Shown: positions 39,701 to 54,100, numbered from the stretch's first letter. The stretch: 64,000 nucleotides of DNA from Watersipora subatra (GCF_963576615.1 NC_088708.1:25117191-25181190), one strand, 5' to 3'. The notes: generated by a model from the sequence alone, not told the origin. Made by a program: numbers and translations.

Positions 39701-40987
39701 TTATGCATAATAATAAAACAAATTTATTAAATAAGATAGGTGTAAAAAAGAAATGTAAGCACTATTTTAAAAAAAAGTAATGGGATAGTTAGCATAAGTA
39801 GTTTTTTATTGTCGTTTAACTGCAAGACAGGCAAAAAGGTAGAGATTTGGCAATGCTAGAGATACATACTAACATTTGACACTAACAGATCATATGAACT
39901 TTATCTTAGCTTGTCCATCCACTGTTTACCTATCGTTTTTTTTGACGTCATCACCCTGTTTGCACATGCGCTCGTCCACGAAAAAGCCGCCATCTTTGTA
40001 GAAAACAATCGTCATTCTCTTGAATAATAGTGTTTGTAATAATAATAATTTTTTATTGTTGTTTTGATACTACAATAAAAAATTTGCAAACAAAAGCATT
40101 GTTTGCAATAATTAATTGCAGAAGCTTCGTGTTTTTAACGATAAAAGTTGTCCATAAAGATGGCAGACAACAATAGAATGACGTCAAGAAAAAACGAAGG
40201 ATTCTTTGTTTTTTATATTTTATTTATAATTTACTCAATTCTCTTCACTTCTCTTACGAAATTGCAATGCCTCAAGAAACTTTGAATGTAGAATGCATGT
40301 TTAAAATTACATGGGATGTAGACTCAAATCTTTGTCATAGATTTTACATTGTATGTTGTCCATTGTACTCGTACCTTAAAATAGTCGTTAATTATGGTTT
40401 CACTGTATCATCCAGGTATACGAGAAGATGAAATTACAAAACTGCAACTGAAATAAATAGCCTTTCCCAGCTCAATACTTAAATGTAGGCCTATCTGTGA
40501 AAATTATTTACATTTTATCGCCGGAGGAGTCAAACTAGAGTAAAACCAGATTATCCTAATAATTTTCTTGTCATATTTTTAAGACCAACCTGACATGAAC
40601 TAGACAGCAGCTAGTCATGACACTAATCATATCACTTAACCTCGTTTACTGCCTTGGCACTCCTATTATATGCATTGTGCTACAGCATTCGCACCTAGCA
40701 TATCTTCCTGTAATTACTACCAACATAGCCACTTAGACACACAACTGTCTCCGTATACATCGTACAAGTGACAACGGAAATGATAGAAAAAGGCACTACT
40801 GTTACGGGCAACTATGCGCACAATTACCTTTGTAGGCCGGTATGTAGCGGATGGTGTTTGCCTCTCCTTGAACTCCGTGTCGTCGGTATTGTTTGTAAAG
40901 CTGTTTCATTTTTCTAGGTACGTCATCCTCTCCGTAGGTTAGAGCCGCTACATAGCAAGTGGCTAGGATAATCCAGGTAATTTCCAT
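36521..40987 (-). CDS. BMP3/GDF10-like TGF-beta family ligand (3 exons)
   Basis: A secreted TGF-beta superfamily prepropeptide of about 424 residues from exons 40828-40987, 38463-39385 and 36521-36712. Exon phases match (1, then 0). Residues 1-18 form a signal peptide (MEITWIILATCYVAALTYG). A latency-type propeptide follows, with possible N-glycosylation sites (NET, NLT). A KRKR furin-type site precedes the mature region. The mature domain shows CGRRPLRINLEDIGW, DAYYCSGTCIFPF, NHATLQSLL, LCCVP and a VESCVCR end, giving seven cysteines in knot spacing. DAYYCSG-C-FP, NHAT-QS, CCVP and the VESC-CR end point to the BMP3/GDF10 branch, as does the intron inside the mature domain. The second Trp usual after DIGW is replaced. 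Orthology to BMP3 rather than another basal BMP needs a tree. Confidence 0.92.
37041..38254. mobile_element. DNA-transposon remnant in BMP3-like intron 2
   Basis: Inverted ends CCCTAGGACACTTAT (37041) and ATAAGTGTCCTAGGG (38240-38254) are flanked by TA on each side. Subterminal TTTCGCG-type motifs occur at both ends. Inside, about 37185-37975 has a second pair of inverted ends around AGGCCTGTATTCACT and AGAATACGGGCCTG, suggesting one element nested in another. No transposase frame seen. Confidence 0.65.
38463..39385 (-). CDS. BMP3-like exon 2 (propeptide and N-terminal mature domain)
   Basis: The reverse-strand acceptor TTTTGTAG ends at 39386. Phase 1 joins exon 1 as K-G-SQASGNKLIFNLDAL. The open frame extends further upstream, but the usable AG at 39477 gives the wrong phase, which is why I place the start at 39385. 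The donor GTAAGT follows ...CIFPFTY. It contains the propeptide, the KRKR cleavage site and the first three knot cysteines. Confidence 0.9.
39386..40827 (-). other. BMP3-like intron 1
   Basis: Non-coding, AT-rich, with one foldback element (39933-40197, listed). No exon with matching phase seen. Confidence 0.55.
39933..40197. mobile_element. Foldback element, ~265 bp
   Basis: TCGTTTTTTTTGACGTCA at the left end and its near-complement TGACGTCAAGAAAAAACGA at the right, with inner GCCATCTTT and AAAGATGGC also inverted. Part of the same sequence recurs at about 425-480. Confidence 0.65.
40828..40987 (-). CDS. BMP3-like exon 1 (signal peptide)
   Basis: ATG at 40987-40985 opens a hydrophobic leader. 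The exon then encodes KMKQLYKQYRRHG and EANTIRYIPAYK, resembling the ligand propeptide pattern LY-xx-Y followed by NTIR. It ends in phase 1 at a GTAATT donor (reverse strand) directly below 40828. Confidence 0.88.
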
Positions 40988-42548
40988 TGCATGAGTCGAA
41001 GCGATAAATCAGTTGCAATGATTATTCTAAAATAGCAAAAGGCAGAGATGTTGTTATATCAGCAAACAGGGGGCAAATACTGTGTTTATTATCCATGCAG
41101 AACTCTTTAAAGACATTCTCAAAGGCAACCTTCGGTGAACTGATGAATGGCAGGAGTAGCTATAAAGCGGTGTACGCATATTTAATTTTGAAAATCTCTA
41201 GTTGTGTTTGTTTGTCTACATTGTCAGATATTATCAGGCGGCATTCTTCCAAGAACAAACAACAAGCTACATTGTGCTCCTCTCGCATGTGAAATCTACT
41301 TTAATTGTTTTTGTTGTTTGAATTTATCTTTTAGCAACTCGTGAAAGAACAGAGATGATGACATTGTTTTAAGAGAGTTTTTATCACACAATGCTGATCA
41401 GCAAATAAGATCTTTCCTTTTCATCTATACAGTATCTGTTAACTCGTTTTATCTGTTAATTTGTTAGATTAAAATTTTACTTCGTCCGATTTTCTTACCT
41501 TAGTTTTCTCTGCTGAGGAGAAACGTTGTGCCTCTGACTGCGATTCTTTCACCAATTCTCACCAGCTATTACAACCGATGATTACCTAAATCAAATAAGC
41601 TCCGCCCTCTCAAGAAGCGTGTCCCTTAATCGGCCTATCAGCATTATGCCCACTGCTGCGCCTCCCAATAAAATGAATTTGTGAATTAAATCTCTAAGGA
41701 TTATGATAATGAAGTCTCCGTCATCTATCAGCCACAGATCTTAGCATTATTTCTTTGACTAGTTAATTAGGAGAGGCAGAGCGTGCTGGACACATGTTCA
41801 TCTAATCTAGTGGCCTATACAAACTCAATTGGGAATCTTTTGAAATTTAAACAGATTGGTTTGTATCATCTAAGAGGGGATTAAAGTTTTATGGCCATTG
41901 TTGAAGAACTGGATATTCAAGTTACTGATTTGTAAAAGCAGATCTGATCTTCTTGCCCTGTACCTAGTGAACTGGTATGAATGTTAATTCTTCTTCTACC
42001 ATCCCACAAGCACCTGGCATTCACCACAAATTTAGATCTTTTAGGCAAGTTAGTACTCGTCAATATATTCCCCACCCTTCAGATGCGATAGTTTCCAGGG
42101 GTGTCCAAAAAATCAATTAGCATTACACATTCACCATCTCTACTATAAGTGAGTCATTTTAAATTGGAAAACAACGATTATATTTATTAAATAAAACATT
42201 AAACATTCTATATGAGCTGGTCATCTGGTCATCGCAAAGCTTAGGCTAGCGAAAGCACCTCGAAAATATTTGGTAATAGTCAGTTTTACAACTTTGAGCT
42301 AACAGAGGAAACATGAGATGATAGCAGCGGTATTGAGCAGTTTCTACCAAGTACGGTTGGACAGCTAGCCTTCCCATCAGCATATAAAAATATAGGCTAT
42401 CCTTATGGAAGTCTGAGGATTCTTACAAAGAAAGATTTCTACCAAAACTAATGTCTAACTGTTGTCGATAGTCGTTCTAAACAAAGTCGAATATGTCGAC
42501 TTGAGTACATCTAAGATTTCAGAGTTTCGTGCGACGAAACTCCACCAC
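40988..42548. other. Intergenic, upstream of BMP3-like gene
   Basis: Both flanking genes are on the minus strand, so this holds the BMP3-like promoter region and the 3' end of the coiled-coil gene. No specific promoter motif stands out. Confidence 0.5.
42183..42188 (-). promoter_or_regulatory. Candidate poly(A) signal, coiled-coil gene
   Basis: Reverse-strand AATAAA about 360 bp past the stop codon. The area is AT-rich, so chance occurrence is possible. Confidence 0.4.
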
Positions 42549-42704
42549 TCATGAATATACATCTGTGACGGTGTTTGACTTGGCAGCAATTTTCTGCAGT
42601 CGAGCATGCTCTTTATCATGTTTTTCCAAGTTATGTTGGTCTCTTTTGAGCATCTCTCTATGCTTCTGAAGTTTCTCATAACTTTCTTCTCTCTCGGCGT
42701 GAAG
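42549..42704 (-). CDS. Coiled-coil gene terminal exon
   Basis: Acceptor TTTACAG, 51 codons then TGA at 42551-42549. It encodes LHAEREESYEKLQKHREMLK and a C-terminus NTVTDVYS. An overlapping reverse-strand frame at 42455-42679 is a shadow. A reverse-strand AATAAA lies at 42183-42188. Confidence 0.87.
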   Translation of the reverse strand, partial: LHAEREESYEKLQKHREMLKRDQHNLEKHDKEHARLQKIAAKSNTVTDVYS

Positions 42705-45700
42705 CTGTAAAGAATTCAATATTTATGAGTCTCACTTATTTATAGACATATCAACTCATCAAGCTGGAGCATGGCTGACCAAGTATGTAGGGCCTAATGC
42801 TTATCCTTCTTCAATCGCTTACAACTACGAGAAAAACAAGTTTTATGGTGGTGTTTTTGAGAGACATTTACCACTGGCATCACGCATTGGCCACAGATCT
42901 TATACACTTTTACTCATTCTGTGAACCCTTAAATCTGGAGATACAGTATCGTCATTACACAACCATTCCAGGAACATTGTTTACACACATAATCAATGAG
43001 GACTGAAGGTTTAGGTGCAGACGAATATCCTTTGTGTAAGAGTAGTCACAACGTGAAACATGCCATTGTCATTTTACATTTTCATTAATAACAATTGTTA
43101 TATTCTATTTATTTATTCACTAGTTCAAATTTAGCGCAAGCCCGAAAAGACAAATATATATGAATTTTCCGTGTTGTAAACATTGACAAAATAAATTTCA
43201 GTTCACTGTGAGGGTCTCTGAGGTTGGGATAGACTAGGCAGCGCCTTCTATTACACAAACATAATACTCACTGTAAGGTGCGAGGCGACAGAACTTTTGT
43301 GGATGCACACGCCTCGATAGCTATCCACTGAAACTACCTTTTAGTTTGCTGATCGTAAGAATGCAGACGACTGATTCACACCTACTGTTTTTTAAGAAAC
43401 CTTTAGTTCCCAGGATTTCTGTCTCCTAGCTCTAGTATTTTATGAGAAAAGTGGTGTTCACCGAGCAAAAGGGATAGAGTTTCTGTACCTTATCAAGCAC
43501 GCCTTGCTCCCGTAATATCTTTTGTTCTTGTTCCTTTTCCATGCTGACTATCGTAGTCAAACGTTTTTTCATTTCCTGTGAGTTCTTGTTCTTTATCTGC
43601 TGCTGTTTAAGCTGGAGTCGTTTTACTTGCTGTTCTTGTTTTTGCCTCGCGTATTCAGCCTCTCGAACCTTATTGTATAGCCTTGTTTCCTCTTCTTCAC
43701 CTTTAACCACCATTCTCTGGAAGATTGGATAATTCAATGATGGGATGGATTACTACTTTGCTCATTTTAACAAAGTGTTGATCCAAGGAAATCTAAATGA
43801 AAAACCTGTTAATTTTCACCCATCTACAGTAGAAATTAAATTGAAGACATGCAATTGCTGAAGACTACACCTATGGAAAGCGAGATTTCATCATGCCAAC
43901 TGGATCCACTTCTCTTTTCTTACAGCCCCCAAAGAACTCTTTATTTAAGCGAGGCTGCTGTTGCTAAATCCTTTGATATATTTTTGATAAGCCCGGTTAG
44001 GTCGCCAGGTACAACTACCCGCTCAATCTTGCACTCAAAGAACACAATGTGGGCACACTAACCCACATCTGTAAACAGGCATCAATGGCAAATGGAAATC
44101 AACAAATTAATTTTTATAAATAGTAACTAAGGTGAGTTGGCATAGCATTGTAGCGGCGGCTGTTTACATCCTCGCAGCAGCGACAGGCAAGACGGATGAA
44201 TTATGTGTGCATATCCCATTAAGGCAAACACAGATCTCTGTCTCCATGCTTATTAATAACTGTTGTAAACACGCGCAGGCCTCTGGTCGGCAAGGCGAAC
44301 CTATGATAAGAGTGTTTTAAATGACCATCACTCCTGTGATCAAGCAAGAATGAAATTTTAAATACTTTATGATGAATTGACATTCTTTGAACACCCGAGT
44401 TTTAAAAAGACATGGCTGTTAGACACTTCAAATGGGACACAAGCTGTATAATTATAAGATCTGATGTTGCGTTTTGTTTCCTTCAACCAGAAGTTGAGGA
44501 AGAGAGTCTAGCCAATTGCTCCCGGATAAATGTAAGAATCTTGTCATGTGGAAGTTATATCGATTGCATTCTTTTAAAGATACCTAGTAAGACATGGCAA
44601 AGAGTACAGTCAATAAATATTAATAGGCTAAACAAATTAATGTGTCAAGATGCACACACCCAGAGTATGACGCAATGTAATATTTAAATCTAAGGCTAAG
44701 TCAATGAGCACAACTATTCATCAAACTATTGCCTGGTGTGAGTTCTATTTTGAATGCTAGAGACCAAAGGACTAATTTTGATGTGTGTGTGTGTGCGGTT
44801 TTGTAATGAAACATTTTTTCATTAATAAGCCATGTGACACCAAATCAACCACAGAGCATATACAATACTATGAAATTTCATACAGATTTGATCTATCTGC
44901 TAATGGAATGTGGCAGAATGCTGTAGCGGCTATATATAACTTGGCTTGATAGAGTCTAGATTTGCAATTGTATACGAATGTAGTGATTTAAAATAACTAA
45001 CACTCTCTTGAATAGCAAACGTGTCATGGAGATCGGATTAAGTTGCAGTTGAACTGTAAGCCGGGCATCACTTCTCACTTGATAAAAAGTGAAAATGATC
45101 TCATTAGCATCACGAGGAATGTCTCGGAATGCGTTAGCCGATGGTGATTGGTTTAAACTAAGCCTTGGCACGCAGAGCTGCTTAGGTGGCTTTTGTAAAC
45201 TTAGAATGTGTCATATATATTGGCTGTTTTGTTCCTTTCAATAGATTGTGGAACCTCAACCTGCCATCCCTAACAAAGGATGTCAATGTTGGGCATCAGG
45301 TGGACATTTAGTTAACAGACCACTCATGACAGGTAAATCACATGCATACAATTAGATACAACTCGCCGAGAGAAGATAAGTCATAATATTATTAAAGCTT
45401 GTTTACCTGAAAATGCTTCAAGTGGTCCTCATGTTCTCGCTTAGCCATGTCGGCAAATCTTCTTTGAAATTTTTCGGCAAAAGCTTTCTCTTGTAATTCC
45501 GATTTTTCTTTACGCGATGTCAACGCGTGGTGCATCAATTGTGTCTTTCGTGCCTCGTGTACCTGAAAGAAACAACAAAACAACCCCTGCAGGCTTTTAT
45601 GCTTCTTAGAAGGGATTTAAACTCACAGTTGGTAGTGCAGATCTTACGTATCAGTCCAGTTGCTTACTTTCAATTAGCCTATTACCAAAAGACACCCGCT

Positions 45701-48700
45701 GTCTAAAGAGCACGAAAAATTGTAAAGATGAAATATCGATTGTCGGCAGATAACTAGCAATCGGGGAACGCAAAAGTACATATTTATATAACTAATTGGT
45801 ATATGGTTATGAATAGAAATAAAATAGTTAGTTGCAGCAACTTTATTGGTTCTGTCTGTCTCTTGGGAAAGTTTTAGCTATGAGAAGTTGCCAAACAAGA
45901 ATTGCAAATGCATACTTGTGAAACTGATGCACAGGATTCATGCAAGCAATGCAAGGCTTTAGATGGCAACAATTGGCAATTTCACATTAAAAACATAAAT
46001 TGCAAGATGTACCGGGATATTCAAATGATCAGTGGATTTTCATATACTTAACAATCTTCCTTTTTATTCTTCCTTGACATTGGTTTGTAAATGATTTATA
46101 ATTCTATTCTAGTGATTGAGAGCTTTCCGACACGCTAACAACAAGTTGCGGTTTGATTATCTGGAAACCCATAGGTATACCCTAAGTGCCCCTTTCTGCC
46201 AACAAATTAAGTTGCAGCTCTCGTGTAAAGCACTTGAATTGATAACTGATATCCCGTGTGGCAGCTCCCTCCCCTCTCTCATGAGCTGGTCTCCTCTCTC
46301 ATGAGCTGGTCTCCTCTCTCATGAGCCGGTCTCCTCTCTCATGATCTTGTCCCCTCTTTAATATTGGGTATTGGCATATCCATTTCTCTGAGCCCACCAG
46401 CGAGCTCCAAGACCAGCCAAGACTGTTTTATGTGCTAACAGAGTTATAAATTGATCTCTTCAGTATTGCTGCTGGCCTTGACCAAACTAGTGAGCAGTTT
46501 ATGTTTCTGCTAAGCAACCATTGTTCAAAAACCATGTCTTCGATCTGACAAACTAAATAAAAGATGATTAAGACTAAGTTCCAAAAGATTTGTTGTTGGA
46601 AATATAGCATTCCACCCCTCATGATATTATGGTCACCGCTTAATTCTTTAGCCAAATACCACATTAAAATGTAGCAATTGGTTTTAGGTATGGCTCTCAT
46701 CTATCTCTATGCCCATGTCTATGTCTCTATGTCTATGTAAAACAATAACTTGAATGAAGCACAGCACTCAGTAATAATAATGCTACAAAAAAATGTTCTA
46801 CTTTTTTACGGTATTCTTGTTGCAAAATAATCACATGATCTTAAAACTGCAACTGGTAACAGTTTATTGTACACAATTTTTAGTATTCTAAGAAACTGAC
46901 TTATGTAAAGATACTGAATGATTTGTAGCTAAAGCCCGCTTTTCATAATTTGCTTAAAAAGTCACACATTGCATGCTACATAGCACGAGTATTAGTCAGA
47001 CATTGTACCATATTCACACACAATACTTGTAGTATATCTACACACAATACCTGTAGTATATCTACACACAATACCTGTAGTATATCTACACACAATACCT
47101 GTAGTATATCTACACACAATACCTGTAGTATATCTACACACAATACCTATGGTACATCTACACACATAAACTGTAGTATATCTACACACAATACCTGTGG
47201 TATATCTACACACAATACTATGATATATCTACACACTATACCTGTAGTATATCTACACACAATACCTATAGTATATTTACACAGACTACCTAAAGTATAT
47301 CTACACACAATACCTATGGTATATCTACACACGATACTTGTAGTATATCTACACACAATTCCTATAGTATATGTACACACAATACATGTGGTATATCTAC
47401 ACACATAATCTGTAGTATATCTACACACAATACATGTGGCATTTTTACACACAATACCTGTGATATATTTACACACAATACCTGTGGTGTATCTACACAA
47501 CACACAATACCTGTGATATATCTACACACAATACGTATGGTACATCTACACACAATACCTGCGGTATATCTACACACAATACCTGTGGTATATCCACACT
47601 CCTACCTTCAGCTTTTTGTCAATAAGTTTCGTCTTCAGATCGAGCTCTGCCTGAACTGCGCCCTCATTTAACTTTCGCTGCTGGTAGGCTGTTTGTGACA
47701 ACTCATTTCTCGTGTCTTGCAATTGTCGGATCTCTGGAAAGAACACCAAACTGTTAGTTTTTGTCTCTTACATAGTTGCTATATTTTTCTTAAGTATTAT
47801 GGCAAACTCTTAGCTTTTATTCTGCTATAAATTCATCATATATATCTGTGAGTTTGGCAGATAATCAACATGATATTTTATTGAAAAAATCTCTTTATAA
47901 AATTTTTATGTTTTGAAAGTTTTTAAAAAATATGTAGGCTACCCATTGAATGGTTCTACATTCTATCTAAGATTTACAGAGAGAGCGTCTAATATTCGAG
48001 ATATGCACATGTAGGTAAGGAAGTATGTTACCTTCTCTGTTCTTGAGTCCTAGGTGGGCTCTCTGCAATGTCAAATCTGCACTCAATCTCCTCTTTTCAG
48101 TAATCGCTGTTTTAGCATTGACATCTCCTTTGCTAAAGTTTACAAGAGATTCACTTAATAATCCGTAGAACGTATTTGCAGTTAGTTTATAGGTTTACCG
48201 CAACCAATTGTCTTGTAGTCTGCACCTGGTAAACCAGAGTTTAACCATATTTCTATCTATGGACGGCTTCCTATATTTTTTATGTTTCTTATGTATTTGC
48301 TATTGGTGTAGCTTTCATTAAGTGCATTGACCATGCTATGAATTCTCTGGTGTAATCTGCAGTCAAAGAGACCCGAATAAATGGCGACATGATGTTTCTC
48401 ATGCCGAGGGTGTGTTGTAGAGTTGAACCTATTCTGTGAGAAAAAATGGATAATACCGTTGTACGTATTTCAATATTACTCGATAGATGTCCCCGCTATT
48501 CATCAGACTGGTAAAGTTCCAGAGCCAGATCGACGTGATTCTATGCACGGAATGCATCGGTGATTCATCAATCGACCTTGTTCTTTGAAGTGCCTTAGTC
48601 GAAGAGCTATAGTATGCCGATCAACCATTCTTCAATGTGTTGACTAATTGCCATACATCGAATGAATCGAAGTTTTAACATGTCATTGCCTGACGTCAAC

Positions 48701-51037
48701 TTAGTGATCAATTATTGACAATATTTCTATGTCTATGGTAGTTGATGGCATCTATAGGTTGCTTTATATACAAGTCATAAAGCGTCACGCAATCCACATA
48801 AACATCATAGCATCTTTTAAATTTTTTGCGAACTGGCTTGCCCATGGCTATGCATTAGTCTAACAAAACAGCCAAAAAGTCAAAATTTGTTCGACTAGTG
48901 CTGATGCTTCTCCGGGAGTGTTAAATCTGACATTCCTGTTTTTGGTATAAAATGTGCTCTTTTAACTGATACATATTTTACCTCTAGTCTGAGGTACTGA
49001 GGTGTGTATTTTGTTACCTCATAAGCAAAAGAGATGAAGCACTGGCAGTCAGTCGTTGCTGCTGTTTGTATGAGCAATATTCTTGGAATTTGCAGTAAAT
49101 AGCTCTGAGATTGCATGTATTATGTTGCACTATCTTAGAAATGCTGAATGGAGGTGGGTTTATGCTGGTTCAAGCAACTGAAATGTGACAGAAACTGTCA
49201 GAGAAAGCAAATGAATCGGTTTTAGAGTTTTATTAATGTTGCCCTCTATGAACAAGGGCTCAGCTGAGGAATAGAACTCATAAAAAATGTTACCTAATCA
49301 ATTATTTTATCCTCAAAGAAACTCTTTCAATTAAACATATCGACTGCGTTGCAGGATCTGTAAAATCTAAGGCCCTTTCTTCAGCGCGTACAACTAGAGA
49401 TGTCTATTGTAACCGAACTCCATCAAACTAAATCTTTTACTCTGAACAACTTTCTGGTGGAAGAGATTTAAAGTACAATAGGCTGTTAGTGATTCCATTA
49501 GTCTAATTTCTATTGTAGCTGAGAGTAGACAGGACTACACTGGCTTACCTAGCCTGTGAGCCTATGACACTGGCTCACTTAGCCTTTGAGCCAGTGTAAT
49601 GACAATATATAGAGTATTAATCTTGCCTATAATCAGACATCATGATACACTGAGACATACTAAAGCAATGATTAGACAGACGTGACAGACAGCAACGCTT
49701 TCAACTTGCTAAAAATAACACACGGTTATTTATCTCAAAAATAGTTGATGAATTCCCGTAGCTCTCTCAGCGCTGCTGGCATGTTTAAATGCTTTTTAAA
49801 ATCAAAATTCAGTGATTTTATTGTAAAACCCAGTTAATACCTTTGAAAGAAGCAATTGAATGTTTATCGTTGCTGGAAAGGTGAGAATCTAAAGGTTGTC
49901 CTGGCATGTTAGTCGAGAAGATTCAATGAAACTTCATTTGAAATTGTCTCTCCTTGAAAGCGACCTTGTATACATTCAGCATAATTCACAAAATCAAGAT
50001 AATCAGCTACAGGCAGCTGTTTGGTATTAATATGCTATGTAGTAGTTGTCATCAGATGACTGTCATATATGTACCTACCTCAGCTTCTTGTCAAGAGACC
50101 TGTTTGTTTCAAGGTCACTTCTTATTCTCTTAGCCGTTTCCTTGTAGGTCTCCCTGAATGAATTTGTAAAATAGTTTTATCAGCTTTTATAACTATCAAT
50201 TATCTATAAACAGCCAGAACTACCAGCTTATAAACTCATGTTAGTTTAACCAAAAGAGCTATGTAGACTGGTGCAATAGGGTTAGTAGGCCCTCCTGGCA
50301 TTCCTGGTTCTTCTGAGTTGTACAAACACTATTAATAGTAGGAGTTTACATACAGTAGTTGCTTTACAGAATATGCTTGCAGATTATAACTTACCATCAT
50401 CAACTGATCTACCTAATTTATTAATTATTTAAACTTCTATACAGAAAACAGATTAGTGATGACTTTATTAATATATTAATAAACAGTCGAGTTATTTTGA
50501 CTGAAATGCATGTGTCGGCTCAGTTGGCAAGAGAGACCATAAAAAGGCAGCATGTAATATATCTGACTCACTCGTGTGACTTTCCTTTAAACTCTCTCCC
50601 TTTACTTGCCTCCATGTTCAGTTTTATAGCATAGTCTGCCAGTTTCTTCTTCAACTCAAACTGTTCACTCTGCAGATTGCAAATAATTACTCATTTAGAG
50701 ACATAATAACTTATTTTTACTCTGGTACAGAAATCAAGTATCTTTAATTATTTTGCAGATGGGATATTCGTTGTTAGGCTGAAATTCTTAGTTTGTATAT
50801 TTTTTATTGAACAGAACAAACATGGGCCTCGCTATCTGAACTTCGTTAAATTTTTTAGTCAGACTATAACCTATGAACTTGTGATTTAACAAAACATTCT
50901 AATGTGTAAAACTTTTCCAATAAACTCTTTTAAGCATTATATATATTTTTATATCATTACATCTGATAGGTAGTGAATGGCTAAACAGAAAAAACCGTAA
51001 AACAATATAGGCCTATTATATATATATAATAGTCTAG

Positions 51038-51110
<73 letters not shown>

Positions 51111-54100
51111 ATTGCATTCTCAAATAGAGTTGGTTGGCTGAATAAATCTGTTAAATTCTCTAATGAAAATTATATGGAATCACTGTTTGTATTTGTCCCC
51201 CAAACTACCGGCTTTGGATCGGTGATGAATGATAAGAGCAAAACCTTTGTCTGGTAATAAATACGTATGTATGTGGTTGAATAGAAAAAATATATATATT
51301 GAGTATATAACATATTATGTATAATACATTATATATTTAATATATATAATGTATATTAAATATATATTATATATTATAATATATAATATTATAATATATA
51401 TAATATATTATATATAACATATTATATATGATATATTATAAAGGCTATATTAAATATATATAATATATTTTATATAATATAGTATATTATATATGTAGTT
51501 GAACATAAAAAAAAATATATATAATATATTATGTATATAACATATTATGTATGATCTATTATATATCTAGTATTATAACATATTATATATTTAAAATATA
51601 TAATATATTATATATATTAGATACATATAATATGTTACATAACATATTATATATTATATATATTAGATATATATATAATATATTATACATAAGATATTAT
51701 TTATATATAATATAAAGAGTATTTGGCTGTTACATGTAGTCAAACCGTTATAAATTTATCTCAAACATATAAATGGGCTCCCATCAGGTGATAACTTGAG
51801 AATAATAAGTTCTCAAGTTAACACCTGATGAGTTTGTGTTTAAAACAAATTTGTAGTGAATAGACTAAGAGCTAATGAGTAGCAGAATTAGGTCATGAAT
51901 TAGGTCATTCAACTACTCAGCCACAAAAGGGCTGGAGACACTAACTATATCAAAACCCTTGCACTTTAAGGACCTTGAGCTAAATAGTATGTCTAATATT
52001 ATATGGTTTGTCATTTATCCACAAATATAAAATAAATTAAAGAAGAGGAGATACTTTTGAACCAGTTTATAAGTTGTAGTCAATATAGATGGAGTTTTTA
52101 TGGTGGTATCTACATATATAATAATAATAATAGTGTATAATAGATCTATATCTATAAAAATACTTCAATATCTCTAACATTAAGACTTTTGGGAACACTT
52201 TTCAGTTTTAAGACAAAATGATTGAATAATTTTAATGTTTTCATTAACTAAGAATAAAGCTTTTTCAATCAAATGCATTAAAAAATCAATACAATTTAGC
52301 TTGATAGACTTTTGTTAAATATTTACTGATTTCCTTTTGTCTATTAACAAACAGAAAAGAAATTTACAATTTCAACTGCATTTACAAGTGTTTCCTAGCT
52401 TAGTATCAATTAGCTTGGCCCTTTTTATACCAGAGTATCGCGTGAAGTTATAAAGGGTATCATATTATTATATTAATTATATAATACATCCCCAACAAAG
52501 AATCACTTCTTTTTTTGACCTCACATAGAAATGGTGTATGTAACCATGGACACCTCTCTCACAGCAGGATATTACGTTATTATGTCTAGAGAAAAGATTA
52601 TACTAAGGTAATAATATAACAGAAGTATAGAGAGTAATTAAAGCTTGTGTTTACACTCAATTACACTTTGTCATTCAAATCAAGGGGATTAATTTTTATA
52701 ACAATCCTTTGTGAACAGTGATTAATGCGTAATAGACGTCTGACTTTGTGTTTGAGAATAGAGACGTTTATTGGATATATTCATGTGAATTACATCTCTA
52801 TGCTTAATAGGCAATATCCCGTTTAAGCACATTTTAGTTAAGAAAAATGATATAGCACCTATGTGGTGTTCTGCTGAGGTGACACCTAGGTGGTGTTCTG
52901 CTGAGGTGACACCTAGGTGGTGTTCTGCTGAGGTGACACCTAGGTGGTGTTCTGCTGAAGTGACACCTAGGTGGTGTTCTAGTGAGTTAACCCATCATTC
53001 CATTTATAAGACTTGTTATAAATAGTAAATTTTATAAATGACAGGATGTATCCCCTGCAAGTTTAGCTAAGGGTAATTTCAAGTTTATGACATCAAATTT
53101 ATCTTTAATTTCTTACCCATTGCTATACAAATGAAGACAACTGATAATATTGTGTTATCAGGTAAAAACTCTTGCGATGGAGTTTTGATCTAAAATTTGA
53201 TCAAATTTTAGATCAAATTTTAGCGCAGATTTATATTATCAAGTAGCAGATCAAAACATCATCCGGTGTTAATTTAGCATCGGAACAGCCTACTCATTAA
53301 GTGAAATCTTTGCAAGGTGATGACCATGTTACAGAGCTATCCTCTGATTGGTTGGTTGTCATAAAACTCTTGCTAAAAACTCTAATTCACGAAAAAACTG
53401 CTTTCAGAAAACTCTGATCAACAACTACAAATATGTATTAGCTATGAGTCAGCAGCTGAATATTACTGTCAGGAGAATAAAAACACCTAATCATAAAAAC
53501 TTTACATGTAATGAGGTAGGGTCAAGTGGGGTAAGTACACCATCGAAAAAGGGTAATTCAATTTCACAGTCTTACTGCTTTGCTTTAACTAAATATTTGA
53601 ATCTAATATTTGTCATTGTGAAACTCCAGAATGTTCTGAGCAAGAATATCAGCACTAGAAAACTGTTAATTAAATATCATTGCTTGATACGAAGCGCTAA
53701 AAAATGTATGTCTAGGTGGTGCAGTTACCCCATATACAGGGGTAAGCGCACCACCTAGCCTTCTTTGCCATTGTTATGCATTGGTTGATAAACAGAGGCA
53801 AATGCACCAAATTGCTGATATTGAAATTATATAAAATTCAATAGAGATGAAATAAAAAGTTTTTTTGAGTTTGTACCGCACCACCTAAATATTGATCGTA
53901 TTGAACATTAAAATTTTAAAAATTAGCAATTCTATACCATTGCAATTCAAGTGACCAGTTTTACTCAAGTGAACCACAAATTTGACATAGACTAACTCAA
54001 AAGTATAATAAAACAGACTATAGAGATTGGAAAACTTAAAATGAGATTGAACTGTCTCTTTTGATGGAGAACTACATGTTTGCCGGGTGGTGCACTTGCC

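Noticed and set aside
46950-47577. Cys/Tyr or His/Thr-rich repeat proteins on both strands
   Set aside because: By-products of the 24-bp minisatellite in the coiled-coil gene intron.
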